Positions 41,068 through 50,560 are shown, counted from the first letter of the stretch. The stretch is DNA of 64,000 nucleotides from JADJAH01 sp964615795 (GCA_964615795.1 CAZTQR010000008.1:1-64000), one strand, 5' to 3'. The notes: a model not told the origin generated them from the sequence alone. Translations and numbers: made by a program.

Positions 41068-41715
41068 TTAGTGATGCAGATCAATATCTCTCACACCTGT
41101 CCACTTCCCCTCTGACTTTTGAAGTCTCAAGATACCTGTGCCGCCGGGAAGGTCGTCAAGTCCTGACTCATATTTACTGTTGACCAAAGGATCATCGCTG
41201 AACACAAAATCATTGATGAGCGTAATGCTTCCGTCAGGAAGCTTAAGCGCGGCATGAATGTGTGCCGGAAACAGGTTTCCGGGATATGGCGCCGGCCTGA
41301 TCGTAATTATCCCGTATTTTCCTTCACTGTCGGTTACACACCATCCGTGTAGCTTTCCGTGCCATTTCTGCACTCCGGATTCATTGCCGCTCTTGCTGTA
41401 GTATCCGTCGCTGTCTGTATGGTATGCATATATTACAACACCACCAACCGGCATCCCGCTTTTATCCTTAACTGTTCCCGTGATCTCAAGCTTGTCAGAC
41501 GATTCGCCGGTTACGGGGATCCTCATTGTGCTTGTGAGTTCCGCAGGCGCATTTGCGAAGTAGCATCCGAAGGGTGCATCCGGACTGTCGCACGAATCAC
41601 GTGAAGAGTCTGTACGGTCAAGCGACTTCTTGCCCGCATGTTCGGTCTTTTGTCCGCAAAAAAATGATGACACGACTGTGATCATCAGAAATAAAACAAC
41701 ACCGAATTGATTCAT
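41068..41715 (-). CDS. Exported intradiol-dioxygenase-like protein
   Basis: The ATG at 41715 gives 215 residues with a signal ending at a possible lipobox (ITVVSSFFC); ATG at 41739 is an alternative. The domain matches protocatechuate 3,4-dioxygenase-type intradiol enzymes: EITGTVKDKSGMPVGGVVIY, YHTDSDGYY, GKYGIITIRPAPYPG and PAHIHAALK. Tyrosine and histidine ligands for non-haem iron are present (Y in YYS and YGI, H in PAHIH). Exported intradiol dioxygenase-like proteins occur in many bacteria and their substrates are uncertain. A catabolic role in the aromatic pathway is only a guess, since its location should be periplasmic or on the surface. Confidence 0.8.
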   Translation of the reverse strand: MNQFGVVLFLMITVVSSFFCGQKTEHAGKKSLDRTDSSRDSCDSPDAPFGCYFANAPAELTSTMRIPVTGESSDKLEITGTVKDKSGMPVGGVVIYAYHTDSDGYYSKSGNESGVQKWHGKLHGWCVTDSEGKYGIITIRPAPYPGNLFPAHIHAALKLPDGSITLINDFVFSDDPLVNSKYESGLDDLPGGTGILRLQKSEGKWTGVRDIDLHH

Positions 41716-41768
41716 GCTGACTACTGTTTTAATTAGCATTCCCGGGAAATTCTTGAACCGTGATCACT

Positions 41769-42134
41769 TCAGGTCCCGTCACTTCTTTCCTGTACGCAGT
41801 AAGAAGTGATACTGATCAGCTTATCCTGTTCGTTGAACTCATAAGCATCACAGGCATGAACAAATGCTATTCTCATTCCTTCGCGATGAAATTCCGCGGT
41901 CCCCTGAACAACAACTTTTCCGTTTGCATACGTGATACCGAGGATCCTGAAGTCCGTATCAACTGATTTAAAGTAGTCCGAAACGTTGCGGCAGTTGTTA
42001 ACAACTTCATCCTTGCCTCTGAAAACGCTTTCCCCCGCTATTGTCCAAACCACATCATCAGAAAGTCTTTCATATGTTTCTTCAAACCTGCCCATGGAAA
42101 ATGCTTCGGCAGTGAGAACATTAACATGTTTCAT
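41769..42134 (-). CDS. SnoaL-like/NTF2-fold protein
   Basis: A 121-residue NTF2-like fold protein of the SnoaL type: TAEAFSMGRFEETYERLSDDVVWTIAGES, then VFRGKDEVVNNCRNV and VVVQGTAEFHREGMRIAFVHACDAYEF. Members are either polyketide cyclases or of unknown function. Its start overlaps the stop of the VOC gene by four bases (ATGA), so the two are cotranslated and may act together. Confidence 0.85.
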   Translation of the reverse strand: MKHVNVLTAEAFSMGRFEETYERLSDDVVWTIAGESVFRGKDEVVNNCRNVSDYFKSVDTDFRILGITYANGKVVVQGTAEFHREGMRIAFVHACDAYEFNEQDKLISITSYCVQERSDGT

Positions 42135-42517
42135 TTCGCTTCGCTGTCAATTTCAAAAATTCCGAACACATTGTTGTCCGGATCAGGAAAATAGCCCTGA
42201 GAGCACCTTCCCGGAACCGGAAATTTGGGCATCGCAATCCTGCCGCCGTTATTGATTATTAATTCTGCTGTCTCATCAAAACTCTCAACCTGCACTGAAC
42301 ATGTGAATGCATTTGTCCCGCATTCCGGCATCGGCACTCCTGCCGGCCTTTCCAGCAAGCCTCCGCCGATCCCGCCTGTTTCGATCCTGTAGTAATCGAT
42401 CGGCGCATTCTCTTCCCTGACAAACTTCCACCCGAACACATTTCCGTAGAATGCGATCTCTCTTTGCCTGTCGGATGACTGGATCTCAAAATACCCTATT
42501 GAAAGGATCTTCTTCAT
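42131..42517 (-). CDS. VOC family (glyoxalase-like) protein
   Basis: The ATG at 42517 gives 128 residues (frame open to 42574) starting KKILSIGYFEIQSSDRQREIAFY. It is a single vicinal-oxygen-chelate domain with GNVFGWKF in the first module and CSQGYFPDPDNNVFGIFEI in the second, where a metal-binding Glu is present. Similar proteins have been called glyoxalase/bleomycin-resistance-like without assay evidence. It is coupled to the SnoaL-like gene. Confidence 0.88.
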   Translation of the reverse strand: MKKILSIGYFEIQSSDRQREIAFYGNVFGWKFVREENAPIDYYRIETGGIGGGLLERPAGVPMPECGTNAFTCSVQVESFDETAELIINNGGRIAMPKFPVPGRCSQGYFPDPDNNVFGIFEIDSEAK

Positions 42518-42574
42518 GACCGGTTGAATTTTATGGGCAAAACTAATCATTCCCTCCGACACATCAAACCACAC

Positions 42575-42896
42575 TAATCCAAACCGCGGGAATTGAGCCG
42601 GTTTATTTCTTTTTCAAGGTGAAACTGAGCTTACGGCTTCCGGCAGAAAAGATCGGAATTTTGATTGTATTCGTAATTTTTGCGCCGTGAGTTTCAAGAT
42701 CTGCGTTTGATCCGGACCTGGTTTTGAGATGAAAACCGGCATAAACTTCTTTTGACTTCCGGAATCAGCCGTCATAATTTTGTCCAACTATTTTGATAGT
42801 AACCAGGAAGCCGCGTGTTTGCAAACACCGCTTCTCAAAGGCATGCCGGTATGCCAGGTTATTATCCAAAAATTAAAATCTCTCAGGAGGATAAAA
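42575..42896 (+). promoter_or_regulatory. Bacteroidota-type promoter and leader of the dockerin gene
   Basis: TTTG at 42751-42754 and TAATTTTG at 42775-42782, separated by 20 bases, match the -33 TTTG / -7 TAnnTTTG promoter of Bacteroidota primary sigma factor. An AGGAGG ribosome-binding site at 42885-42890 lies six bases before the ATG at 42897. About 105 bases of leader lie between. Nothing else is seen in these 322 bases. Confidence 0.65.
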
Positions 42897-45032
42897 ATGA
42901 AAATAAAAAACACAACCAAGCTGAAGTCAGTGATAGCACTGGCAGTTTGCCTTATCATTCTGCCTGCGGTATTTGCGAATTCACAATACGCTGAACTTCC
43001 CGGAAAGAAAAAGGAAAAAGGAAGTAAGATCAGGACCATTCCGAAGGTCAGTGACAACAGTCCTCTTTCAAGAACTGAAATGAATATTCAGCACACAGCT
43101 GAAGAACAGGAGATCAGAGATCAGATGATCCGTCAGAAGCTCAATGACTCCGGCAATCCGGATGAGATCACCCGGCTTCAGAGAGAGCTTGAATCGCTTA
43201 ACGGTTCCACTTCAACAGTTCCTTCGGGTGAATCCTTTTGCAGGATGCTCCCTCCTGACGGCAGATTGTATCCGAATTCGACTGATATCTACAACGGAGT
43301 TTATGTTGCAGGAACATCCGTACAGATTGAGCAAAGAGGAACTTCGGCCGGCAGGATATGGGTGGCGGTCGGCGTTACAGGTGCTGATACAGGAGCCGGC
43401 GCTTCTCCCGACACTTTGATCCTCTATTATTCCGACAATGACGGAGATTCCTATACGCAGTATGTGAAGACCGTCTTCAGTTCTGCAAACAAGATCAACT
43501 TTGATGATCTCGATATGGAGATCATCGAGCCTGCATCGGGCGACAAATACATTTACATGGTTTTCGGATACACAACAAACGGCTACTTCGGACAGAATCT
43601 CATCGGTTACACAATTGTAAGGACACCTTCGCTTGCAGTGTTCGGTTCAACTCTGTTTCCTCCCGGATACAACATCAGCAACAGGTATCTCAGGCCGCGT
43701 ATCTCATCTGACAATACAAGGTATGCCTCTGTTCCATATGCTTTCATAACTTATGTTCAGGATTCAACCGATGGAGTGAATACCTATACAATGTCAAAGA
43801 ACTGCTGGATCCTCAATCCGTACACCATGAACCCCGCGCTCACATACATAGCACAACCGCTGTTTACCATACCCGGATCTTCTTTGTATGGAGGAATGTG
43901 CACGGACGTTGCATACTTTCACAACGGCGGTGATTCACTTATATACTGCCTGAGCGAAGCTCCCGGATACATTCAGGACATTTACACCTATGTTGCATTC
44001 AGCAACACTGCGGCAAATCCCGTGTTCGACAATCAGCTCACGCCAACCGGCAATGAACTGCATCATGCCAGAATTGCGGCTAACGGAGGAACAAACCAGA
44101 AGAAGGTTGCCATAATCTACTCGGAGAACTACAACAACTCAGGCGACTGGGACCAGTATGTGCTGAGAACTGCAGACCGGATCAACTGGGTGTCTGAAAA
44201 TTTTGAATTCTCGGGAATCTACAACTCGCGGCTTGGAAACATCATCGGAAGACGAAACTCGGACGGTTCATTTGCAATGGCATTCAAGAACATAGTGGGG
44301 AACATCGAGAACGTGAATTACGCAACCTACACGGGTAACTTCACGATATCAAATTATACACATCGCGCAAATCCTGATTATTCGAATTCTATTTGCTCGC
44401 CTCAGCCCGGATTCAGATACAAAGACGGAGACAGTTGCTTCTACAACTGGAATTACTTTTATACGGCAAGATCATCACATGAATGCTATGACAACAGCAT
44501 ATTCATAAGATATGCGGTTGAAGGCTTCTATGACGATGTGAACGATGTGCACAATGTAATTGACGTTATGTATGTAATACTTGCTGATGCAAATCCTCCG
44601 CACAACTTCATTGACACTTCGGTAATGTATCTTGACAATCTGAATCTTATCAATGAAGCGGCGTTTTACAATTCACCTCCCGGACAGTACTACATTGTTC
44701 TGAAGCATTACAACGCTCTTCAGACCTGGAGTTCTGTCCCTGTTACAATAGGCGATAGTCCGGGCTTCTATGACTTCACGGCATCAGACGGTGCGGCCTA
44801 CGGGAACAATATGACTCTTAAAGGAGCCAAGTGGTGTATCTTCAGCGGGGATGTTGATCAGGATGAGACCATTGACGGCACAGACCTTCAGGAGATCGAC
44901 AACGATGCGCTTGCATTTGTATTCGGCCAACTTCTCAGAACGGACCTGAACGGCGACCAGTTTGTGGACGGCGGCGATTACATAATAGCAGACAACAACG
45001 CGGCAAACTTTGTATCCGTTATAAAGCCTTAA
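42897..45032 (+). CDS. Large secreted protein with dockerin-like C-terminus
   Basis: The ATG at 42897 (frame open to 42780) is supported by AGGAGG and gives a signal peptide (KSVIALAVCLIILPAVFANS) and 711 residues. A polar N-terminal region to about residue 110 contains a charged helix (QEIRDQMIRQKLNDS). A long beta-propeller-like region follows, with repeated YY/DGDSY segments and aromatic strands. The C-terminal 150 residues match the end of the protein at 14778: EGFYD, QYYIVLKHYNALQTW, AYGNNMTLKGAKW and two dockerin-like loops (GDVDQDETIDGTDLQEIDND; DLNGDQFVDGGDYIIADNN). It is probably a secreted, surface-anchored protein. The function is unknown. Confidence 0.78.
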   Translation: MKIKNTTKLKSVIALAVCLIILPAVFANSQYAELPGKKKEKGSKIRTIPKVSDNSPLSRTEMNIQHTAEEQEIRDQMIRQKLNDSGNPDEITRLQRELESLNGSTSTVPSGESFCRMLPPDGRLYPNSTDIYNGVYVAGTSVQIEQRGTSAGRIWVAVGVTGADTGAGASPDTLILYYSDNDGDSYTQYVKTVFSSANKINFDDLDMEIIEPASGDKYIYMVFGYTTNGYFGQNLIGYTIVRTPSLAVFGSTLFPPGYNISNRYLRPRISSDNTRYASVPYAFITYVQDSTDGVNTYTMSKNCWILNPYTMNPALTYIAQPLFTIPGSSLYGGMCTDVAYFHNGGDSLIYCLSEAPGYIQDIYTYVAFSNTAANPVFDNQLTPTGNELHHARIAANGGTNQKKVAIIYSENYNNSGDWDQYVLRTADRINWVSENFEFSGIYNSRLGNIIGRRNSDGSFAMAFKNIVGNIENVNYATYTGNFTISNYTHRANPDYSNSICSPQPGFRYKDGDSCFYNWNYFYTARSSHECYDNSIFIRYAVEGFYDDVNDVHNVIDVMYVILADANPPHNFIDTSVMYLDNLNLINEAAFYNSPPGQYYIVLKHYNALQTWSSVPVTIGDSPGFYDFTASDGAAYGNNMTLKGAKWCIFSGDVDQDETIDGTDLQEIDNDALAFVFGQLLRTDLNGDQFVDGGDYIIADNNAANFVSVIKP

Positions 45033-45051
45033 GTTTTCTCCTGCACAAAAA

Positions 45052-45097
45052 AACAGGATCAGGACTGCCTCTGAGCAATCCTGATCCCTGTTATTTT
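45052..45097. terminator. Bidirectional terminator between dockerin gene and VOC gene
   Basis: AACAGGATCAGGA at 45052-45064 and TCCTGATCCCTGTT at 45079-45092 form a long stem with one bulged base. A-rich sequence flanks it on the left and T-rich on the right, so it can end transcripts from the plus-strand dockerin gene and the minus-strand VOC gene that converge here. Confidence 0.85.
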
Positions 45098-45113
45098 AAT
45101 GAGTTGCTGACTG

Positions 45114-45524
45114 CTACTGCTTGTCGTGATTAAGCATCCAGCTTATTCCGAATTTATCTGAAAGGATTGCGAACCTTGCTCCCCAGAAAGTATCCTGCAG
45201 GGGCATTGTAACATTGCCGCCCACCGAAAGCTTTTCACAGACCTTGTTTTGCTCTTCGGGATCATCGAAGTCAATGCTCAGGCTCACTCTTGTTCCCGCC
45301 CAGCTTTCTTTCGGACGCATTTCATCAGCAGCCATCAGCGTGAATCCGTCCGCATGAAATTCAGAGTGCATGATCCTGTTGAGATTTTCTTCGCTCTGAT
45401 ATTCCTTCGGGCCGTCAGAGTAGCGCATCAGATTTTTTATCTCTCCTCCGAATACGTCTTTGTAGAAATTAAGCGCCTCTTCACAATCAGAGCCGAAGGC
45501 GATGTAGGGAATGAGTTTTTTCAT
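45114..45524 (-). CDS. VOC family protein, PhnB-like
   Basis: A 136-residue PhnB-like VOC protein, recognised by LIPYIAFGSDCEEALNFYKDVFGGEI at the N-terminus, then EFHADGFTLMAADEM and the C-terminal WGARFAILSDKFGISWML. PhnB-like proteins are common and mostly uncharacterised; they lack the full glyoxalase metal site in many cases. It stands alone and ends at a shared terminator with the dockerin gene. Confidence 0.9.
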   Translation of the reverse strand: MKKLIPYIAFGSDCEEALNFYKDVFGGEIKNLMRYSDGPKEYQSEENLNRIMHSEFHADGFTLMAADEMRPKESWAGTRVSLSIDFDDPEEQNKVCEKLSVGGNVTMPLQDTFWGARFAILSDKFGISWMLNHDKQ

Positions 45525-45536
45525 TCTTGAATTGAC

Positions 45537-46064
45537 TTACTTATTGAATTCATCTTCCGTTATGTTCTCCGCCTGAAACTCATTGCCCGGATTGCCGGCG
45601 ATGGTTTTGAGAATCAGTTCATAGCTCGGGATCTGAGTTCCTTCACTGTCCCTTACGGGATTGAAATCCAATAGGTCTGTTCCAACCTGGTAGAGATTGT
45701 TTCTTAGAAACTTTGCACTGCAGTCTCCGCCTGTTTTTGATACGGCCCAGTCGTTTCCGTATGCAATCTTAAGGTAGTAAATGCCTGCGGGGATGTTTCT
45801 TAGACTGTAAGTTTCATCTGATCTGACGTATACATACCTGATACATGCGTTGTCGTTGTTTCTCACAAGTTTAAGGACAACGTCAGCGCCGCCGCCAACG
45901 ATCACTTTCAGAAAATTGTCAAGTCCCGAATCAGATGATTGCCTGAACTCATAGCATGAAGGTATCTGTCCCGTATTCATTTCAACCGGTAAGTATTCCT
46001 CAACATTCTGGGAAAAGCAATTGACTGCTGAAAGAACAAACATCAGGACAAGTGTCTTCCTCAT
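45537..46064 (-). CDS. Exported protein of unknown function
   Basis: The ATG at 46064 gives a signal peptide (RKTLVLMFVLSAVNCFSQ) and 175 residues; an earlier ATG at 46091 overlaps the DUF5723 gene as ATGA. The mature protein has a beta-sandwich-like domain (DNFLKVIVGGGADVVLKLV, then AGIYYLKIAYGNDW) reminiscent of small PEGA-type or surface domains. CYEF, ACIRY and DCSAK give three cysteines. No family name is certain. It is the last gene of an operon with two other envelope proteins. Confidence 0.6.
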   Translation of the reverse strand: MRKTLVLMFVLSAVNCFSQNVEEYLPVEMNTGQIPSCYEFRQSSDSGLDNFLKVIVGGGADVVLKLVRNNDNACIRYVYVRSDETYSLRNIPAGIYYLKIAYGNDWAVSKTGGDCSAKFLRNNLYQVGTDLLDFNPVRDSEGTQIPSYELILKTIAGNPGNEFQAENITEDEFNK

Positions 46065-46087
46065 AAGATATTCCCGTGCGAAATTGA

Positions 46088-47461
46088 TCATATCCTGAAT
46101 TTCAGATCAAGTCCGAATGAAAGCTTCGTAGTTGTCTTCGGAGTGAAGATCGAAGCTATGTTTCCGGTGCCGAGATCGATTATCACGGGACCCGTATCAA
46201 TTCCAAGCCCCAGCGTTGCAAGGAAGTCCACCTCTCCGCCGAACACAAATCCAGCCCTTGGCGAAACAACTTTGCCTATGTTGTATTCGAAACCGAGTCC
46301 CACATAAGGTTTAGTGGAACCACCGAGATTTTCGCTGATGCCCTGAACATAATCAAGCGAGATGCTTCCCATTTCATGATTGTCCTTTGATCCGTGAGCG
46401 CCGCTGAAGATCCGCAGAGTTCCGCCGAGCCTGAACTGCGTCGGGAGACTGTTTGTGAACGACGCCACGGGAGTTTTTGTCTCTTTGAGGTAATTCTTCA
46501 GCGAGTCACGCTGTGCCGGATCCGTAATGTCAGTGATCGCGAAATTTCCGTCGTAGAAATAGTTTGCCGTGTTCTTTGTCCAGCTGACATAGCCAATATC
46601 CGTAACGCTGAATCCCAGGTCAAGGTACAGGTTCTTTGCGAGCGTCTTGATTCCGACATTCGCGCCTGCATCAAAGCCGAGTCCGAATCCGGAATTCTGA
46701 GTTGAGAATTTGAAATTGATCTCGTCTGTCAGTCCGGAGTAAAGAAGCGTAATGTTTCCCGTTCCGAAGATCTGCGCCTGACTATTGGTTGTGATGGTCA
46801 GATTGTTCTCTTTGGTCTCGAGGTAGTATATCCCGAACTGCGGCTTGACGGCCACGCCAAAAGAAAATCTGTCTATAAAGGATTTCTTCGGACGGATCAT
46901 GTTGGCATAAGAAAGGTTGATCTCCCTCACCCAGTATCCGTCGGCCTTTGTGCCCAATGCGGAATATGTCCTGTCCGGAACATTCCCGTAAAGCGCCAGG
47001 TCAAACACATCACGTGCGATGGCGAAATTTCCCCGGAAGGTCTCATCTATTGAAAGCCCGAACGATCCCGGAGCGCCTGCATTCAGCACTGCGCCGAACA
47101 CTCTGAAAGAAGCGATGCCGTATGAGATCTCGTCGCTTGCTTCATTCAGGATCTTTGACTTGTCCTGATCTGTGAGAACCTGATTCTCGGCGGCGAGATA
47201 ACTGTTGTAAAAATCAACGGAGAGGTACTTGCTTTTGGTCTGCAGGCCGGTATTGACGATCATACTGAAATAGAATTTCCCGTTGGTACCGTGCCTTTGC
47301 ATCATGATGTTGGCAGGATTAAGCCCGAGAGCATCTATGTCAGTTGTATTTGATACAGAAGTGCTACCCATCGAGATACTCCTGATGATGTAAGGAACCT
47401 GTGACCGGGACTGGACTGAAAAGAAAAACAAAAGCGCGAGTACTAATAATGCTCTTCCCAC
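46088..47461 (-). CDS. Outer-membrane beta-barrel protein, DUF5723-like
   Basis: A 457-residue protein starting at GTG (47461), with a signal peptide (ALLVLALLFFFSVQSRS). The mature N-terminus has the PorV/FadL-like pattern SMGSTSVSNTTDIDALGLNPANI and the rest alternates strands ending GLDLKFRI. This matches DUF5723-type proteins of Bacteroidota, thought to be outer-membrane beta-barrels. It is 105 bases downstream of the lipoprotein gene and overlaps the next gene by four bases. Confidence 0.75.
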   Translation of the reverse strand: MGRALLVLALLFFFSVQSRSQVPYIIRSISMGSTSVSNTTDIDALGLNPANIMMQRHGTNGKFYFSMIVNTGLQTKSKYLSVDFYNSYLAAENQVLTDQDKSKILNEASDEISYGIASFRVFGAVLNAGAPGSFGLSIDETFRGNFAIARDVFDLALYGNVPDRTYSALGTKADGYWVREINLSYANMIRPKKSFIDRFSFGVAVKPQFGIYYLETKENNLTITTNSQAQIFGTGNITLLYSGLTDEINFKFSTQNSGFGLGFDAGANVGIKTLAKNLYLDLGFSVTDIGYVSWTKNTANYFYDGNFAITDITDPAQRDSLKNYLKETKTPVASFTNSLPTQFRLGGTLRIFSGAHGSKDNHEMGSISLDYVQGISENLGGSTKPYVGLGFEYNIGKVVSPRAGFVFGGEVDFLATLGLGIDTGPVIIDLGTGNIASIFTPKTTTKLSFGLDLKFRI

Positions 47462-47566
47462 GGCTGTTAGATTTGAAGTTTTAAGATCTGTAATAAGCTA
47501 AGCAAGAGGATGCAAATATTAAATGCCCAATGCGTTCGCATCATTACAGGACCGGCGCAAAGAATG

Positions 47567-49162
47567 TCAGGGATCGAACCTGTATTTCAGATTTCCGTAA
47601 ATGAGGGTCTTCACCATGTCAGTGCTTCTCACTCTTACTGTTGTGCGCGGTGGAGTGATCTGTTCCGGATCGGTGTATAGCTTGTATTCATAGATGATCT
47701 TGCCGATCCTCTTTAGCTTCTGGATCTTAACACTGTCGAGTTCGACCGAATATAAGTTCTCGCGCGGGGAGGAAGTGTAGCCGTTTTGTCCCACCGGTGC
47801 GGCGCCGATAGTTGAAGTCGAGTCGGCGCTGTTCGACACAAGGAAGGTGATCGGAAGAAGTTCGTTGTAGGAAGAATCAAGCATTCGCGCTTTCACAACT
47901 CCCTTCAAAGGAAGTCCGTTCACACCCCGGAGAAAGAGTTTCGCTGATCCGGACTTGTCCATTTCCGACCTGAGGTCTTCATCGTCGAATCCTACATCTG
48001 CCGTGTCAGTGAAAGAGATCGGCTTGGTAATGCTTACATCCAAAGGCACTTGAATGTCGAATCTGATGATCAGGCTGTCTGTGTAGCTAAGATGCCCTTC
48101 TTCGTAAGAAAGATTCAGATAGTCAGTCCGTTCGAGTATGATCTTTTGCGGGACATTATTTATGAACTCAAGAATGTTGCTGTTGTCCTGATTGATAGGA
48201 AAGGACAGTGAATCTGTTTCCTTTGGCAGAGTGAGCGAGAACATGGAGTCGAGCGGATCTCCGGGAATTCCAGTTCTCAGGTACTTCAGTCTTATTCTTG
48301 TACCGTTCTTGTTTTCTCCCACAAGCGATATGTTTGAGAAGTCAACCTGAAAATTGGACGAGTGCCTCCTTAGAGTCAGGAAGTTAGTGTTCGGCACAAT
48401 GTAAGCGAAATTAACAGAGCCTTCCGGAACGTCTGAGCCGAACGGGTCAAGGACCTCGTCAAAGTTCTTTCCCGTGCCAAGCGGCCTCATTCTTCCCTCA
48501 ATGGATCTTATGGAATAGGGCGAAAGTTCGTATGTAAAATCCACAAGTACCGGTTGCGCCGAATTGAAGTTTGCACGAAGCCGGAATCTGTTGTCGGGAG
48601 ATTCGTTTCTCATCATTATCTCGCTGAGCGGGATCTCGACAGTCTGACTGCCCCCAGCCGCCACCTGCCTGCTGAATCTCACTGTATCGCCGTTATCAAC
48701 CCTGAACATATTTGCAATGACTGCATCCACGCTGTAATCCTGCGAAGTGATGTTATTGAATACAAACTTCAGGACTCCTGTCAGAAAATCCGCCCTTCTT
48801 ACAAAAGTCGAATCATCAAACACGAGCGACGTATCAATGGAAAAAACGCTGGGTGCCTTGACGGGCGTCTTCTGAATGCCGTCAAATTCAATGTCGTCAC
48901 CGAACTCCCTCTTATACTTTGATGTACCGTAAATGAAAATGTTGTTCCCGTTCAGTGAGTCTATTCCGATATTCTCGCTTCTTTCAATAATGTCGAAAAT
49001 GTCATAGCTCTTGTCAGAAACCGGAAGGTTCAGCCCAACGTCCCATGACGGAAGATTGGGTTCATTGATCTGACATCCGGAGTTAAGGATCATTATTGAG
49101 ATCAGGATTATTCCGGGCAGAGATAATACGGACGGCTTCTTTGGGTGCGGAATGTGAATCAA
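47567..49162 (-). CDS. Large lipoprotein of unknown function
   Basis: The frame is open to 49336, but the first 58 residues look non-coding. A TTG at 49162 gives a lipoprotein signal (PSVLSLPGIILISIMILNSGC) and 531 residues. The mature protein is made of repeated beta-sandwich-like segments, including VFSIDTSLVFDDSTFVRRAD and VDFTYELSPYSIRSIEGRM, and lacks any recognised domain. The neighbours (a barrel and an exported beta protein) suggest an envelope-associated complex. Confidence 0.55.
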   Translation of the reverse strand: MIHIPHPKKPSVLSLPGIILISIMILNSGCQINEPNLPSWDVGLNLPVSDKSYDIFDIIERSENIGIDSLNGNNIFIYGTSKYKREFGDDIEFDGIQKTPVKAPSVFSIDTSLVFDDSTFVRRADFLTGVLKFVFNNITSQDYSVDAVIANMFRVDNGDTVRFSRQVAAGGSQTVEIPLSEIMMRNESPDNRFRLRANFNSAQPVLVDFTYELSPYSIRSIEGRMRPLGTGKNFDEVLDPFGSDVPEGSVNFAYIVPNTNFLTLRRHSSNFQVDFSNISLVGENKNGTRIRLKYLRTGIPGDPLDSMFSLTLPKETDSLSFPINQDNSNILEFINNVPQKIILERTDYLNLSYEEGHLSYTDSLIIRFDIQVPLDVSITKPISFTDTADVGFDDEDLRSEMDKSGSAKLFLRGVNGLPLKGVVKARMLDSSYNELLPITFLVSNSADSTSTIGAAPVGQNGYTSSPRENLYSVELDSVKIQKLKRIGKIIYEYKLYTDPEQITPPRTTVRVRSTDMVKTLIYGNLKYRFDP

Positions 49163-49459
49163 AGTACTTTTTTCGTGTGTTGGCTTTGAAAATTCGTATA
49201 CAAAATAGCGATTTCGGACAAAATAAGGTATAGGTGTTTTAAATTTGTCAAGCGAAAGGATCTCCTTCATCCGGTTTTCGGCAGGAAGCCCTGTTTCGGA
49301 ATGTCTATCGTATACGATTTTTGTGGGTGCGTTCAAAACTTGTAAAGATTATCTTTGCAATTCTTTGGATCCTTCCTGTCTCAAACCTCTGCCCTATCGA
49401 TGAAGATGTCAGGGAGATCCTCACAATACTTATCAGCCATTCGTATTTTGCAATTTTTG

Positions 49460-50560
49460 ATGGATCAAAAGAGATATAAGTTCGAGCAAAACAGGGACAG
49501 GGACTTCTACTCAACAATGAGAAGCAGGGTTGACAGCTATTTTGAGGTCAACAATGTACCAAGATCGGGAAACAGGGTGATGTACATAAAATCCGCCGTT
49601 ATGCTGAGCCTGTACATTATACCGTACATGATGATAATCAGCGGCGCAGTCAGTTCCGCACTGCCATTTTTCCTGCTGTGGATCCTGATGGGCATCGGGA
49701 TGTCCGGCATCGGCCTAAGCATAATGCATGATGCAAACCACGGGGCATATTCAAGGAAAAAGGCCGTAAACAGGCTCATGGGACTCACTCTTAATTTTGT
49801 AGGATGCAATGCTCTGACGTGGAAGCTTCAGCATAACGTACTGCATCATTCATACACAAACGTACACGGAGCCGATGAGGATATTGACACTTCGGGACTG
49901 ATGAGATTCTCTCCTTACCAGAAACGAAGATGGTTTCACAGGTTTCAGCACTACTATGCCTGGTTTCTTTACGGATTCATGACGCTTAACAGGATCACTG
50001 CAAAAGATTTCACGCAATTGTCACGTTTCAGGAAGATGGGTTTGGTCAAAAGCTCATACTGGAGAGACCTGTCGGACATAATACTGTGGAAGATAATTTA
50101 CTTCGCATATATTCTCGTTCTGCCCATTGTCTTATTGCCCGTTTCACCATGGCTCATCATTGTGTCTTTCATAGCAATGCATATGATCAACGGGCTGATT
50201 CTGAGCCTCGTGTTTCAGTCTGCGCACGTTATGCCCACCTCAGAGTTTCACGCGGCTGATGAAGAAGGAAAACTGCACAACAACTGGGCAGTTCATCAGA
50301 TGCTGACCACTTCAAACTTCTCACCCGGAAACACTGCGCTCAGCTGGTTTATAGGAGGATTGAATTACCAGATCGAGCATCATTTGTTTGCACACATCTG
50401 CCATGTGCACTACAGAAAACTTTCCGAAATTGTATCGGATACAGCGAAAGAATTCGGAGTTCCTTACAATACCCGAAAGAGTTTTCTGGGAGCGATAGCA
50501 GACCATGCAAGGTTTCTGAAACATCTTGGCAGGGTCGAGACCGTACCCGATCTCAACTGA
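49460..50560 (+). CDS. Fatty acid desaturase (acyl-lipid/acyl-CoA)
   Basis: The ATG at 49460 gives 366 residues (frame open to 49355). The three histidine boxes of membrane di-iron desaturases are present: HDANHGA, HNVLHHSYTN and QIEHHLF. The last, with Gln in place of the first His, is typical of front-end (delta-6-like) desaturases, and LMGLTLNFVGCNALTWKLQ precedes box two. Four membrane helices are predicted. It should introduce a double bond into membrane acyl chains, needing ferredoxin or another electron donor. It ends in an eight-base convergent overlap with the GNAT gene. Confidence 0.92.
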   Translation: MDQKRYKFEQNRDRDFYSTMRSRVDSYFEVNNVPRSGNRVMYIKSAVMLSLYIIPYMMIISGAVSSALPFFLLWILMGIGMSGIGLSIMHDANHGAYSRKKAVNRLMGLTLNFVGCNALTWKLQHNVLHHSYTNVHGADEDIDTSGLMRFSPYQKRRWFHRFQHYYAWFLYGFMTLNRITAKDFTQLSRFRKMGLVKSSYWRDLSDIILWKIIYFAYILVLPIVLLPVSPWLIIVSFIAMHMINGLILSLVFQSAHVMPTSEFHAADEEGKLHNNWAVHQMLTTSNFSPGNTALSWFIGGLNYQIEHHLFAHICHVHYRKLSEIVSDTAKEFGVPYNTRKSFLGAIADHARFLKHLGRVETVPDLN

